Positions 1 to 15,130 of a stretch of DNA of 64,000 nt are shown one piece after another. The notes under the pieces were generated by a model. That model did no database searches and was not told the origin of the DNA. It saw only the letters and a program-made list of their open reading frames with translations. Position 1 is the first letter of the stretch. Each line of letters begins with the position of its first letter. Origin of the DNA: Ascarosepion bandense (lineage: Eukaryota > Mollusca > Cephalopoda > Sepiida > Sepiidae); assembly GCA_037127315.1 (NCBI GenBank), contig JBBBDQ010000348.1, positions 124,001 to 188,000 on the forward strand, given 5' to 3'. The position numbers and the translations under genes were made by a program.

Positions 1-60
1 TTTATCAATATGCCTCATAAAAGATAAAATAGTTCTTGTCCTTATACTTTTGCACAATAC

Positions 61-100
61 TATATATATATATATATATATATATAGATATATATATCTT

Positions 101-146
<46 letters not shown>
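61..146. repeat. (TA)n microsatellite
   Basis: Two runs of TA dinucleotides (61-98 and 104-146) with a short interruption. Confidence 0.95.
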
Positions 147-150
<4 letters not shown>

Positions 151-1757
151 TTGTTTAAACATATTTTATTTAACAGAATGGCAAAGGAATGTCTATCAAA
201 CCTTATGCATATAAATATATGTTTCTCAACCAAAAATAAATTGTCTCAAATTTCATAAAACACCAAACTGCCATATAAATATTGCCAATTATACAGAAAA
301 TTAAAACAAAATTAGCCAAAAAATAACCTGTAAATAATTATCGAATTACAACAGAATACAATATTTATAGATTTTTCAAAAGTAATACTTTAAAAAATTT
401 ATTTATTTAGGTACACCTAGAAGCAGAAGCTAATTATTAGTATCTGTATGTAGTCATAAATATTAGAAGGATTTTGATTAAGGTAGTGGTCAGATAAAGT
501 TATTTGAAAAATTTATATAAGCATATATAAGTGTTTACATTTTGAAAAGTTGTATGATGAACATGTTTAAAAAAATTATTGTTTATGCTAATTTTGAAAA
601 AAAATTTTAAAAAAATGTAAATGAGTATTCTTTACAAACATTTTAAAGAGGAATGGTGTGGTCACTCTTGTTGGTCAACAACAGACCTGTTTTTTTATTT
701 TTTATTTTCAGTATATATTGCACATATCAAATTCTAGTTTATGTATCATCAAACAATTAATGGGACAGTTCTTAAGATATATTGGTATCAGTGAATCTAA
801 TATTCACACAAAGAATTAAAATTGCTAAAAGCACTCAGTATCATTTAACTTTATTGAACTATATTATCAGGAGAAATAGGTAATAGATGAAAGAATCTAA
901 TACTAAACTGCACTTGTCATCCTGTAATGGAAAATTGACTCAAATGAATCCTACCCTAGTCTGATGCATAGCTATTTTGTTAAAAAAAAAGGGTATAAAA
1001 TTGATTTACAACACAATAGGAACTAATGTTGTCTTTTATACTAAAAGCTGCAGTATTAAGAGTTCTTTTTTATCATTGAAAAGCTGTAAAGAAATGTTTT
1101 TTCCATGTAATACACACCATATATGTGTGTGTTTGAGTCAAAGAGAGGAAATGGAAAAGGATAAAAAAAGATTCAACCATTTGCCTTTCATTATAGCATA
1201 AATGTTCAGAAGCTTTTGTGTAAGTAATGGTTTTGCTAAACATAACAAAATGCCATTGATGCATTTGAAATGGTTACATGGTATAAAATCAAATCTTTTT
1301 TTAATACTTCAGAATGGTCAGTTGAATGCACAAGGACATCCATAGAAGATATTTCTTTTTCTGAAACTGACAATTCAAATATTATATTTTTAATGTTTTA
1401 TAAAGAAAATATTATACAAATGTAATTTGAAAGTGATTGTAAAATAAGCTAAAATTCATTTAGAATTACAGGTGGGATGTATAGGTAAAAAAACTTTCAG
1501 GTATAAGTATACCTTTTCCTGTACAAACTGATTAAATGGACCTTTTTAAAATCTATTGTTGTTAATGATTAAAATATTTGCCTTTTATAAAGAATTCAGA
1601 ATATTTTTGAAAATAAAGTATTTGTATATTTTGTAAATGCTAGAGTGTTTTTTTTATTCATTTCACTCTAAGCAAAGTGACAAAGCCACTAAATAACAAG
1701 GAAAAACTGTGAGTGAAAGAAACTGAAAAATGTTTGTCTCTACTTCCTTGAAGACAC
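147..1757. other. AT-rich DNA, nothing recognised
   Basis: Long A and T runs and short meaningless open frames. I see no domain, RNA gene or repeat family that I can name. It could be further intron or 3' flank of the channel gene. Confidence 0.6.
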
Positions 1758-2040
1758 ATGGCCCAGTGAATAAAAGTATTGGTTAGATACAGTGACTTAA
1801 CCCAAAGAGTTGTGAGTTCAGTAACTGGCTACAGCAGTGGTGAACAAATAACTTAGAGAGTTGAGTTAAAGGGAAATAACTATGACATCCATGTCTCATG
1901 GAACAAGAACAATATACTCCATTAACCAAAATAAAGGGTTCGGTTTGAAATTCCAATCACTTGAAGAAGGCCAGAGTGTACAATGGTCAAAATGTTATGA
2001 ATATGGCAATAAAGATAGAGAAAATAGTCTGAACAATGTA
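1758..2040 (+). repeat. tRNA-derived SINE with conserved tail
   Basis: The head looks like a decayed tRNA promoter: TGGCCCAGTGAAT resembles an A box, and GTGAGTTCAGTAACTGGC sits where a B box belongs. The 3' part (about 1963-2040) has CTTGAAGAAGGCCAGAGTG and a tail ending GAAAATAGTCTGAAC, which is the same sequence as the arms of the foldback at 27924-28105. The link between head and tail as one element is inference. Confidence 0.5.
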
Positions 2041-2049
2041 AATAATGTG

Positions 2050-5000
2050 AGAAAATGTTATTAAGGAGAGAGAGGACAATAAAAGACCAAGCTTCAAGAT
2101 GACAGATGACAATAATAAACACTGCATTTAAATTTTTGAAAATCATAGTTGACAAGAAAGGAAGAACTTGGAAGAGAGTTCTACAGGTGAGAAAGAAAAC
2201 CAGTTGTAAAGAAACCATTATAATAGAACTTCATTTAGAAGTTATATTTAGCAATTTCAACAGTAAAATTATGAGATGTAAGTGCTAATCTAGTACTACA
2301 CTTCAGTTTATGAAGTTGAGTTATGAAAAAGGAAAGCTCTTCAGAACAATTGTCATAAAGATATTTCTAGAAAAGGCACAAGGAAGCTACATTATAGTAT
2401 TATTCTCTCAAGAATCTCTAAATACATAACAGAAGCACCAAATCAGATGTAACAGCACTATCTAATGCATGGACAAATGATTGACTTATAAAGGTGCAAG
2501 ATAGTTTCTGACAAGAAAGATTGTCTAGCATGACAGTGAACCAACTTTCCTCATAGCCATAAAATCTGGATGATCTTTTGTTGTTTGCATTCTTCTCTTT
2601 ACTATTTTATAGTTTTATTTTATTTTCTAACTTGAACTTAATTTTTGCAGCAATTTCATTTGACAAGGAAACATCTGCTGCTATTTGAAACTGAGATGAA
2701 AATAAAAAGAACATTTTTTATTGATTACAATCAGTACAAACTTTATTAATCAGAAACATTTTCTGAGAATGATAATATATTTTAGATGTAAAATGAGTCA
2801 ACTACTTCACAAGAGGGAGTAAAATCAAACATTTCACCATCCCTCTGAATGCAAAACCAATTTTGCTTCTATGATATATTAAATATTCACTTACTAGGTT
2901 AAAGGATTTTCAACTTACCCTTAATTTATTGATATATTTTGCATATTTTCTAATTAGAATAAAATCAGTTTGCTAAATTAAATCAACTAAATTATTTAAC
3001 AAACCAAACAAAGCTAAATTTGATGGTTAACTTTTTAGTTTTCTGTTTAGTTTTACACTATCCCTTTTCTTATTAAGTCTTCAATAGTTTTACAATCTTC
3101 ATGCTATAAATCTTACTTGACCCATTAAATTATGATATTACAGATTATATCAGACAGAATTTTAAAAACAACTCAGCAGTTCTGTTTTGTTTTTATCTTG
3201 TCGCATTCATTCAAATGTTCTTTAGTATTTTTCTCTTATAGTTCTAACCATACTCATCTATTTTTGGCTACTTCCTTATTTAGTTTACTTTTCTTGAAAA
3301 GACTTCACACTCATACAAACCAATCAAGATAAAGAGAAAAGAAAAGCAGAAAGTAAATCAGACACTGAATCACAAACTACTTCAGTCATTCATGCAAAAC
3401 CAAAACAGCCAACCAGCCATAACCTGGTTCCAAGATAACAGCCTATTGATTTTATTGTGAAAATAAAGACTGCTTACAGATGAACAAGGCCTTAGTTCCA
3501 TGCTTTTGAACAAAAATAGCACCAAGCATAAAGTCAATGAATTGGACTGATGAAAAGAATTCCTAATTTGTTTCAATGAAAAAAATTCAGCAGCAAACTA
3601 AGAAACCAATTTATATCCTTTGTTTCACATAATTTTTTTATTAGTTACTTTTCATTTTTTTCACTCACTGTATCAAAGTGTCTCATAAAATTGATGAAGA
3701 AAATAATTTTCTTTTTCTTAATTTTACAGTGTCTTTTTTTAATAACTTCTTTAGTAAATTATTGAGAGTATTTGTTTTTCTTATAACTTTAAATCTATCT
3801 CTACCACACAATTATTTTTTATTGTGGTACTGAAAAGTCTAAAAGACATTTTAGTGAGCAATATTCCCCCCTTGTCTGCTAAGCATTTTAAGCAAAATTA
3901 GTTTGTATTCTATATTTTAATGATATTGAAATATTTATTTTCCATAAATAAAATATTAATTCTCCAAAGTTATTTTCCATATTGATTAAAGCTGTTTTAA
4001 TTAAATCTAGTTTTCTTTATTCTAAGAAGAGCATTACTAAAAAACCTAATGCTTTTGAAAAACAAGACAATTTTTAAAAATAATTTCTTAGAACATTTAT
4101 GATTAACTATTAATAACTTGTTTATTAAATTTATTTCTGCAAATGTTGAGCTAAAACTTCTTTCAAACAGGTTATGATTATATATATATTGTAATTGCAA
4201 CTACTATCTATCGGTATCTTTTGCAACTTTTTAAAGAAGGGATATAAATCAGATATCATTCAGTATCAATAAAAAGAAAAAATACAAAAAATATATGCAA
4301 AAGGCACATCCTTCTATTTAAAAGTAGTTTTACAGGAAAGCTAAAAAATTGTGAGCAGAAGGTTCTACCAAGGAAAATGAGTAAAAGTAACATTTCAATA
4401 AAAGTCAAGCATATTTTTAAAAAATAGATTCAATAATTTAACAAGCAAATACAAGCTTTTAATTCCATAAACTATAAGTTTAGAAATGTATTGAATCTAG
4501 CAAAAAGTTCTAAATGTGTTTGATTAAATAGTTTAACTTCAAGGATTTAAAATGCATTTCCTCTGCATTAACTGCTACTAAAAGCATCTGAACATACAAG
4601 TAAAAATGAAAATTATTTCATCTGCACAATATTAAATTATTTTTTATTTATTATTGGGTTCTTTATTTATTTGGCCTATTAAATACTTTAGTAAAATTAA
4701 TTTTCAGTAGTTCCAGATATTTTTTATTTTTAAGCTTGTATGAATGTACAGAATTCCCTTAATGCAGTAAGATGAAAGGCATTAAAAATAACTGGATTTT
4801 ACTTTACTGAATAATAAACTCCATATTAGTTAAATTTTTGTTTTAGATATTTTCCTTTCTGATGAGATTTATATTGCAACTGAAAACTTTTTAATCTTTT
4901 TAACTTAACACATTATACCCAATCAGAGTAACATTTTAAGATGTTATTTAGCAAGAAATGCACTTTGAGATGATTTTTAGAAAATGCATAAGTGGCCACA

Positions 5001-7915
5001 TAAAGCAAAATTGTACATCTATAAAACAATGTTTGATTACATTCTGTAAGATTGATGACTTCATGGCCTCGTAATTACAGCATTTTTATCAACATTTTAG
5101 TGGGTGCTCAATTTTTCATGTAGGGTGTATTAAAATATATATATTTTACTTCTACTCAATGATTAGTTAAAATTATTTATACTTGTATAAATAAATTGAT
5201 TAGCTACACAGAAACTTTTTATTTATGGAGGATTAATACATTAAAAAAAACAGTTAGCTAGGTCTACCAAAGTATACAACCTGAAGCATTTGTATAAAGT
5301 ATCCAAGCCATCAATACTGCTTAAATATTGCAAAAACAGTCATATTAAATACCAACATATGTTTTAACATGAGAATACTAAACAGAATTGTACCAAACAA
5401 ATTATTCACTAATCAATACATCCCATTTGTTTCTCATTCTTCTGACAATGTTTTTTTATCTATTTTTGAAAAATAAGCTGCTTCAGATTTTGTTTATTTC
5501 TTTCTGCTTTAAACTGCCATTTTTATTATTTTTTTCAGCTGTTTTAAAATCTCTAGTCAGAAGGAATGATACTATTTTTGTTTCTTTGTAAAATTTTTTT
5601 GATATATTTTTTATTCAAAAGTTCAAAATACTAGTACTAAGAATGAAAAGACAAGTCACTAATAATTGAGTATGTATAATTCAGGTAAAAATTTAAAAAT
5701 TATTAAAAAGTGAATTGTATTTATTATTTATATTCCATTTATAGTAAAATTCAGATGATATTTATCAATCATGTGCATAATTTAAAAAACAGTTGGTTAA
5801 TTTTCTTTTATTGATTATGTAATTTCAATCTATAGTAATTTATTTAAAGTTATCTCCATGGTAATATTATTAAGACCATTAACGTATAATTTTGTGAAAC
5901 AATCTAGCCATATTTAAAATGACTTTGTCAGCAAACCTAAGAAATAACATCTATTGATTTTTTAGTTAAACTGAAGATGCTTGCTGAATACAATTAACTG
6001 ATTGTTGAGAATTTTTTTTTTAAAAGAACTGGTATGTTTCATTGAAAACTTACTGTTATTTGTTCTTGAAATGATTACCTTTTTCTTTTGGGAATGAATA
6101 TGTTTTATAATGATATACATGTACTTAATACACTAGAAAGGATGTGAAAAAGGATTTTATACTTGAAAAAATATTTCAATAATCCTTGCAACAATATATA
6201 TAGCAATTATAAAAAATGGTAAATATTAATAACCTCTATTGCTCAATGAGGTTGTACTTGTATGGGGACTTAAATGCAGTTGATGTGCATAAATCATGAG
6301 TTTCATAGCTACAGATTATTGACCTATAATTGTATGTTGCTGAGAAGACAAAAGATTTTGCAGCCTTGAAAAATTGTTTTGATTCCTTCTAGTTGTCATT
6401 CAGTAGATCATGTTATGAAATTCAGGTCATCTATTATGTTTACATTATTTAGTAATATTGTTCATTGTATTAAATGTTAAGTAAATTTGAATCTTTCTAG
6501 CCAATGTGAGAAACATTTGAATTAGAATCCATTCTAATGTGTATTACTATACCAATATAATTTATACCACAATTTATGGATGTATATTTGGAAATGACAA
6601 AAGTTATATGAATAGCTAGATAGATGTAATAAATTATAAAAGTATCAACTAAATGATTCATATAAATATGCCAATATAAATAACTTAGAAAAGAGTAAAT
6701 TACACAGAAAACAGAAACTATTTTGAAAGTATTAGCTGTTTAATTAATTGTGCTAAATTCATGATATTCTTTGTGACAAAAAGTTACGAAGAAAACTTCC
6801 ATCAGTGCTGGAAAGAACAATAATAGTGGACTTAAGAAGTCTATTTTTCTGAAAAACTGTTTTCAACCAACAGTAGCAACAACAATTTGATCAATGAATG
6901 CTAAATATTTCCAGTATGAATATCGCTAATTTCACCATTACCATAGAGAAATATTTATGGAGAATCGTATGAGTAGATGCTAAACATCTCTCAGCCTGAT
7001 TAAGGAATCTAACAACCAAATAACTGTGATGTTTGAGCATCTGGTCAGAATTTGTGAAGTGCTTCAGTCTAAGCACCTTTCCACACTCTCCTCTATATAT
7101 TTTGTTCTTATTCAGTAACAATCAGCATCTAGTGCTTGAAGTTTTTCTTCTTCTAAATAGCTTACTAACTAAAAATCACAATATACATTTTGCTTGCTAC
7201 CAATTTGCAGTGAACGGCTTATAATAAGTGACACCAATCAATCAAGTATAATTATCATAGGATGATCAGGGATTTTTTTTCTTAAGAGGAGCTTTCTGTA
7301 TTGACAGGAGGTTTTCAGTATTTCAGACTTTACTTCTGTCATACAAAGGTAGATTAGGACTTTCTTTTTTTGTAAGTTGTAAATTAAGATTATTAAATCA
7401 AAGCCATTTTGTTATATTTTAATTAAAATAAAATATAATTCTTAAATATTTTAAGAAGAAGAAATTTTCTGAATATTAAAATGTTTTATCAAACTATTTA
7501 CTTAAAAATTAATAAATTTGTTCAATTCCTACAGTATATGTTTACCACTCTACAGGGCAAAGTATAGCATTATTTGTTTTTGTTTTTTTAAGTGATTCCA
7601 AGTGAATTGCAGTTTTTAGTTCAATTAAAATTAATTTCATTTTAATTCATAATTTTGGTAAATACTGATGAAAACACTTATTTTCATTTCATTAATGATT
7701 TAAACTAGTCCTATTTTGATTCAATCACAAATCTAATTTTCAAGGAGTTTCAAAAACAATTCTTTATTTAATTCCAAAAAACAAATTATTTATTTATTTT
7801 TTTTTTATATCTCTTATCTTTCTTAGTGATTAAACTCACAACTTTTTCTTTTTCTAAGGTTTTGTTTAATAATCTATTATATGGGATTTTAACTAATCTT
7901 TCTGAAGTCTATTTT
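2050..7915. other. AT-rich DNA, nothing recognised
   Basis: No convincing exon, RNA gene or mobile element seen on either strand. The open frames are short, of low complexity and without recognisable motifs. Confidence 0.55.
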
Positions 7916-7934
7916 TTTTTTGTTTCTCCCTTAG

Positions 7935-8030
7935 AATCTATATACTAGCAAACTACTCAAAACAGGGTTTGAACTCACACCTTCAAGGATTGGAGTATGC
8001 TGGTCTGTAGTAATACAATGCTTTATCTCC
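7935..8030 (-). repeat. Possible tRNA-like SINE head
   Basis: The reverse complement contains GTGTGAGTTCAAACCCTG, a good B-box-like stretch, preceded at a suitable distance by AAAGCATTG-type sequence. No body or tail is recognised. Low confidence. Confidence 0.3.
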
Positions 8031-8039
8031 AAAGTTCAA

Positions 8040-11000
8040 AAATTTGTTTGTATTATTTACTTGATGTATAATGAAGCATAAGTTATTTCCTCTTTTACAA
8101 TTTTCAACTACAAGAAATGCACAATTTAACATTGATTAACTATCATTGATATAAAACCTGTTTATGTACAACTGTACTTTTTTCCTAATTAAACTCATAA
8201 TATAAATATGATGAAAATTGTCCATTTGTTAAATTTTGTGAGAAGGTCATATAAAACTGTAAAATTTAGGACACTTAAATTCATACTCAAATAATTTTAT
8301 CAATCCATAGTTTATATACACAATTATGGAATTTAAAATATTCTAAAAAATAATTTCCATCAATAAAGATTTATAACAATATAATAATAATTAAATGTAA
8401 TTTTGTTAAATCTTATAATAGAGACAATATTTTTGTGTCAGTCACAAAAATCTTTGTGAATTTTTACTTGATTTCAATATCACATTGAACAACTCCAATT
8501 CAACAGAAATTAAACAAAAGGCTTCTCATAAGTTATGATTTTTAGCATTGCCCTATTTATTGATGATGAGTTATAATCAAAAACATTTTTATAGTGGAAT
8601 CATTTGTAGTAGTAAGATATCATTTGCTGGGAATTATTAACATGATCATTTTTTTAAATTCAAAAATATAAGTATTTTTAATATGATACAATTTTAGAAA
8701 ATAATACTGAACATTTTTACCAGATCTTTTACATTATTTTCAATAGTTAATATATAAGAAAAATATCAGAAAATATTGTTCCCTTGAATAAGTTTCCTTA
8801 TTTTGCATGAATAATTTTTATTTAGCTTGAAAACTTTAAAGAAAGCTAATTATGACAAGAACATAATAACACAGTACTTTCAATATTACTCTCTTGATTT
8901 CTTTCAATGAGAAAATATAAGTTTTTTCATCCATTCTTCTTATTATTGAAAAAATGTATCATATAGACACTTTAATTTTTTTCACAAGAAAAAATTATAC
9001 ATATATACAGAGAATAAAAAAGATCAACTGTAAATATACTGTAAATTTTTCAACTAATTTACTTATATTTGATTAAGTTATAAGTTTCTACCTTGCTTGT
9101 AATTTTACCCACCGCATATTGATACTTTAAAATGCCAGGCAGTAAAGCTGTAAATAATAGATCATTAAAAGAAATTACATCCATCTACACAATTTTTTCT
9201 ATATAAAAATATAGAATATTTATTTTTGCCAGTCAATAAGTGTTTGAACATGTAAAAAAATGTGCAGGACAGTTCTATTGACTACAAAGACAGATTTGGT
9301 TGCACCAACAAGTAACAAAAATGTATTACTCAAAATGTTTACTTTTGCTCTTTAAAGAAACATGTATTATCAAACCGACCACAACAAAAACAAACAAAAA
9401 CATTCAATAACAATATAATATGCAGTTGTGGAAATTCTATTCTCAAGAAAACAGTAGGGAGTGATTAACTAAAATAGGAGAGCTAATAAAGTTTATGAAT
9501 TGATTTCTTTTTTTTATCTTTATAATAGTTAAATTTGCAATACCTTGATTATATCAAAATACATTTTCTTTTAATTCTCATATAAATTGAAAGGATTAGT
9601 GTATACTAAACTAGTGCTGCCAAAAACATTGATCTTTCATGCTTACAATTTTTTACAAATTTCTAGTTTTGGGATGATGTCCTGTTAAGAACTCTATTAA
9701 TTATGGATATTAAACATAATTCAGTTGGTGTACACAATAAAACCAGTGCTAATAAATCTATCACTGACTCATGAGTTCATTAACTTGAGCCTCATGAATT
9801 CTTCATTTCAATGAAATGGATCAATACTAGAGAAGCTGAAAGTAAAATATGTATATCTTTGTTAAAATATTGATGAGAAAATATATGTGAAAATTAAAAT
9901 TTGTGATCAAACAAAAATTAATCTTAATTGATTGACTATATAACTACAGATTCCTTTCAGTATTTAAATTATGTGCAAAAAGAATTGTGTTCATTGTAGA
10001 AGATAAAATAATCTACTTAAAATTACTTGAAATTTTCTGTGTTTACTCTGTGTTACTGGTGGAAAAAAATTATTAAATGTTATTACACTAAAATATTATT
10101 TTTAATAAAAAAAAATTGTCTTAATGAATTAATTAAAAAATATTTCTCGTAAGACCAGTTTTAAATATTTTTCTGTTAATGTAATAATTAAATAGAAAAA
10201 TATTTCTGATACTTGGTGTAAATCTTTTAATATATTTCTATAAAATCAATATATTCAATGATACATTGGTTGTAAATTACCGTACAGTTATATATTCATT
10301 TATGAATTCAATTAGATATTTAATGAAAATAGTTTAATTTATTTGAACACTTTAAAAGCAGGACATTTCCTGAGAAATATTGTCATGTAAACTGACATCT
10401 TTTTCTTTTTTTACCACATTATACTAAATGATGCTGACTATATTATTAATATATTAATTTCAGAATCTTCAATGCATATGAGTAAACATTAAAATATGAT
10501 AAGGTATTGAAAAATTCTTGAGCAAGAAGGAATTAAAACAAAAAGTATATGATATTTGCTCATTTGGTCATATTTCAAAATGTTTGTTAAGTTGATAACT
10601 TCAGCACCAGTCATATTTTTAAAAAAATATTTACATTATATTTTCTAATACTGTTAACTTACAATGAGATTTTGTATATGATTTAACTCTTTAAAAATTT
10701 GACATGTAAAATATTGAATAGTTGTAAATTAGTTCAAATTATTACTTTTATATCACAGTTTGAAAAGATAATAATGAAGTGTTGGTTAGAAAACAAAAGA
10801 TTAAAAGAAGCTCAGTAACTAAAAAAGGGGGTCAAAATCATGTAAAATGAATTGGAATGTTCAGTATGTCAATAATATGATTAATCAAGATATAACATTT
10901 TAAATGGTAGGTGTTATGGCATATAAATATGTGATTAGGAAGTTGGGAATGTCAAGAATGGTTTGGTGAGAATCAAATGAATACATTTTAGATACAGACT

Positions 11001-12327
11001 GACAAAAGAAGTTTTTTGGCTGTATGGAGTAACAGAACTGGTATCAGCATGAACATAATTTGAGATTAGGTCTAATGAAGTCAATTCTAAATAGAATTAT
11101 AATCAAATATATTTTATAAGAATGGTAAAACAGAAAATAGCTTAAAAGTTAATCAGGAAAATTTAAAAGCACTTGAATTGTATTTATTGTCTTATACAAT
11201 ATCTGTAGAGCATTTTCTATCAGCTTAGATAATAATAATCTTTGTAAAACAGAAATTCAAGTACAAATTTAAAAGAAGTAACTGAATTAAAAAGATAATG
11301 ATATGCCTTGGATATTTCCTCTAAGTAGCTACAATCTAATCAGTTCGCTATAAATAAATATATTAGAAATAACTTACAGAAATATTTTACATATATGTAT
11401 AAGAATTGTTTGACCTTTATAGATTTAGAAAATGTAAGGATCCAAGGCATTTAAAATTCTTTTTGTATTTTAAAAATCTACTGAGCTAGAATTCAACTTT
11501 GGAAAAGGGAATCTAAAGAACACTTAAATATTTTGTTAATTTGGCATAATCATTAAATGTAGTTATTTATATACTTTCTTCATGTAAGAATATTTGAAAA
11601 TCCTTTCTTATCAACCTTCATAAAAACAGACATTTTAATAATTAATAAAGAAGAGATCACCGCTTGTATGTGCTTATTGTAAATTAGAGACTTCAAAAAT
11701 TTATTGTTCTTTCTTTTTTATATTCTTTATAATTCTTATTTTAATCTTTTTGAGAATTACTGAGATGAATTCTTTTATTCTTTGTTTTAAGGAATCCTGT
11801 GACATAGAATCTTCTGTGATATTAATTTATATTTTATCAGATAAAAATAGTGAAACATAACATGCATAGACACTTATAAAGTTAGTTTCTTGTTCTTTAT
11901 TTTTTACAGTGTCTTTTGGATGGATGACTGAAGGCTTTAGCTATAACCTTTCTACAAAAAGAAGTCACTTATAAACATTATATCTTCTCTCATTTATTGT
12001 ATGTTTTACTTATTCTTCTAACTATAAACTGTTTATTTTTGTAATAATATTTCAAATTTTCTTATATTTTATCCATATGCTGTTTCTCCTTAGACAAATT
12101 ATCCCAAGTGTTAATAATATGTTTTCTATTTGTCTGTTTATCTATGTAACTAACTCACTATAGAGCAATCACAAAATACTGTCCTGCACACATACACCCA
12201 TCTACACTGCACTGTCCTACATGCATACCATCACCTCACATGCCTGGGACCAAGTGCTGCTTCCAGCAGTGAAAGAATTTGAACCAAACAATCATTTTTG
12301 CATTTAAGTTCATGCAGGTAAACTCAC
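8040..12327. other. AT-rich DNA downstream of exon D, nothing recognised
   Basis: This should begin with the intron after exon D on the minus strand. I found no open segment with an acceptor that continues the channel tail. A short, slightly GC-richer CA-type stretch at 12170-12250 has no clear coding meaning. Confidence 0.5.
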
Positions 12328-12486
12328 CAGGAATCTACGCTGAGGAGAAAACCGGCAGGTGCAGCATCCAGTCATTCTCCTGCGTTCCAAAGAAGCTAGA
12401 GACGGATCAGGGGAAGGTGGGGGTGTCTCTGAAGGCTTATTTGGAGGAACATTAAAAGTCATGTCCATTTCCATAAATTCCCTGTC
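12328..12486 (-). CDS. Shal (KCND): Shal/Kv4 potassium channel, exon D (C-terminal tail)
   Basis: Coding exon of 159 nt (53 codons): acceptor ttgctgtgtag before GAC AGG GAA, donor CTG|GTGAGT. It starts DREFMEMDMTFN, the equivalent of the insect Shal segment DREFVELEIPFN that directly follows CLEKTT. A proline/serine-rich linker follows (KPSETPPPSPDPS), then a basic ERRR and a cysteine cluster TGCCTCRF, comparable to the CCGRCC cluster of insect Shal, then PQRRFL. Phase 0 at the acceptor matches the phase-0 donors of exons A, B and C. The donor is a near-perfect consensus, so I expect another exon further down the minus strand. If it is not used, the frame reads VSLPA and stops, giving a very short tail. 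I did not find the following exon. Confidence 0.88.
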
Positions 12487-15130
12487 CTACACAGCAACAA
12501 AATTAAAACAGATAGAGGTTAGACATGAAAAACATTAATCAATTTATTGTATATTTGGCAAAGAAGAATAACTCAATGTACTACTGAAAAAAGAATTTTG
12601 TGGTAGAAATTTTTAGATTCTGAAACAAGAACTTTGCAAATGTTAAAAATAAGTTATACAAAAATGCTAGATATTTCAAAATTTAAATTTATTGAAAATT
12701 TTGAATCAAAGAGCTAAAATGTAATTACATTTTGTTAATGAATCTGAAATTTCCAATCATATAAAATAAACAAAAGTTAACATTTTAAGTATTATTTTCT
12801 GGTATTAAAAAGCACATAAACTAACATGATTGGGTTATTTACATATATGAAATTGGTTGAGTGATATTTTGAATAAGTAATATTGTTTTGATAAAACTAA
12901 AACAGTAAAGGAAGAATTTTATACATTGAAAGTTGTATTTTCATAACTATTTATTACATAATATGCAATCAAAGTAAAAGTTGACAATCTTACTGTTTCT
13001 TTACAAAAAGAAAACAATTGTTTTTGTTTTCATTAGCCAGAACAAAAGATTTAAGTAAAATCTAAATTGATCCAGGTTGATTTTATTAATTCTACAAGAA
13101 AAAATAATTCATTTATAGTGATTTATTACTGGAAACTTGTATAGCATAAGCTGAAAATATACATTATTAATTAATAAAATAAAGTATTGGTTCATAGTAT
13201 AAAATTTCAGTAATTGATGGTGAAAAAATATGTAACACTATGATATAATATAAAATAAAACATGACAAAACTGATTCTCAGTCTTTTCTTTAGATATTTT
13301 TAAAGTTTTTATAATTACGATACATTTGACAAAAGTACAGAATTTATATGTACATTTTGTCACATAAATTAAGATTATTTAATATTATCTCCCAAATTCT
13401 TAAGTGTGTACAGATTTTCTCATATTGGCAGCACTAAGAAAATAGTTCATGAAATAACTCTTTTAAATATTGTTTGAAATGTGATAAAAAAACATTCAGC
13501 AGAATTACCAGGAACAGTGAATTTTTTTTACCTTTGCTTTGATTACACATTATTTAATGAATAGTCATTAAAAAAGAAGACGTTACTGTTCAAGGATATA
13601 AACTTCTTCATTTTCTATTTTAGTTTTATCAAAAATTTAAATGAAATATTAATTTTTATTTTCTGTTTTCTTACTTTCTGCTTTCTGATTGTTCTCTCTC
13701 CTTCATAATGTTTTCTTTTTCTTATAATCTCTCACACTCAGTAACATGCTATATCTTTGTAACTTTATTGCTTTGCTTGAAATAATTAAAAAATTAAAAA
13801 TAACATTTAAAAAGAAAACAATTACATTACAATAACTTTTCTTAAAAATTAAACAAATATGTATTCTAATAAATAAAAATAATGAATTTATAATAATATA
13901 ATAAGATTTATAACTGTGTAATAAACAATAAATAATATAAGAATATATCTATAAATAAAAAATAATAGATAAATAGATAGATAAATATATAAAAAATAAG
14001 CATCACTTCCCTATAAAAAACAATATCACTTTCTTGGAGCAATGAAAACTATATCCATTTGCTATGACATCCAGAATTTTTTTATTATCTCAACTAAATA
14101 TATGATGCTGTAGTTTTTTATATTTATTTTTTCATTTCAGAAATATAAAGCTTACCATTGGTCATAAGAATGATATTTGCTTAAAAGCAAAACAAGACTT
14201 TGCAAAATTGTTAAGTGATGGAAAACATAACATTGGAACTTGCAAAAAAATCAAATAAGAGCTTTTAAAAATTGTAAAAAAAGGGCATTATTAAATCAAT
14301 TTGCTATAAGAAGGTGACAAAGAGATGTAAGAAAAATTAAAAAGATAATAAGCAGTAAAAGTCGCTTGACCAGCAAGTAAATGTTAGAAGATGCTGGTGT
14401 TGTAAATGTAAAGAGAAAAGAAACATGCAGATGATTAAGAACACTGTCTGAAGATGTGGAAAGTAGCTACTACCTTCAAGTTTGCATAACCAAGAGAAAT
14501 ATGTAAGTCAGCCAAAATCATTTAAGAAAGAAAAATTGAAAAAGATTATAGAATGTCAAGGATCACATATTAATATGCAAAATAAGTGTAGTATTATAAG
14601 TTAAATCTCACATATTATGTTGCTCATATAAATATATTCTGAAAGATTTACTGCCATAACTGGTTATTATCAACTTTGTAAATAAAAAACCTTAATTTGC
14701 ATAATAAAATCTTACATAGAGTATTTAATTAGTACAGTATCCCATACATTTGAATAAATTCTTATTCTATATTTTAATATGAGCTCCTTAACATTCTTCA
14801 TTACTCTTTCATCTTAAGATTACTTCATGCTGTATTCATTGCTTCTCAGAGATTTTACATTCTCATATACATCTCTCTTAATGGTAAACCATAATTTTAC
14901 TATTGGATTAATATCTGGGGAATTTAGGGGCCATTCCATTAATTTGATATCTTTGAATCATTCTTTAAGGTAGGCAATAGTCAGATTTGATGAATATAAA
15001 TGAGTATTGACTTATACAACTATATACTTTAGCTTAAGGCTTCTTGATTCTAATAAGTAGTACTCAAAAAATATTTTTTCCAAGAACTTACACTAAAACT
15101 CTGCATTCATTTTGACCCCATCAACAGTGA

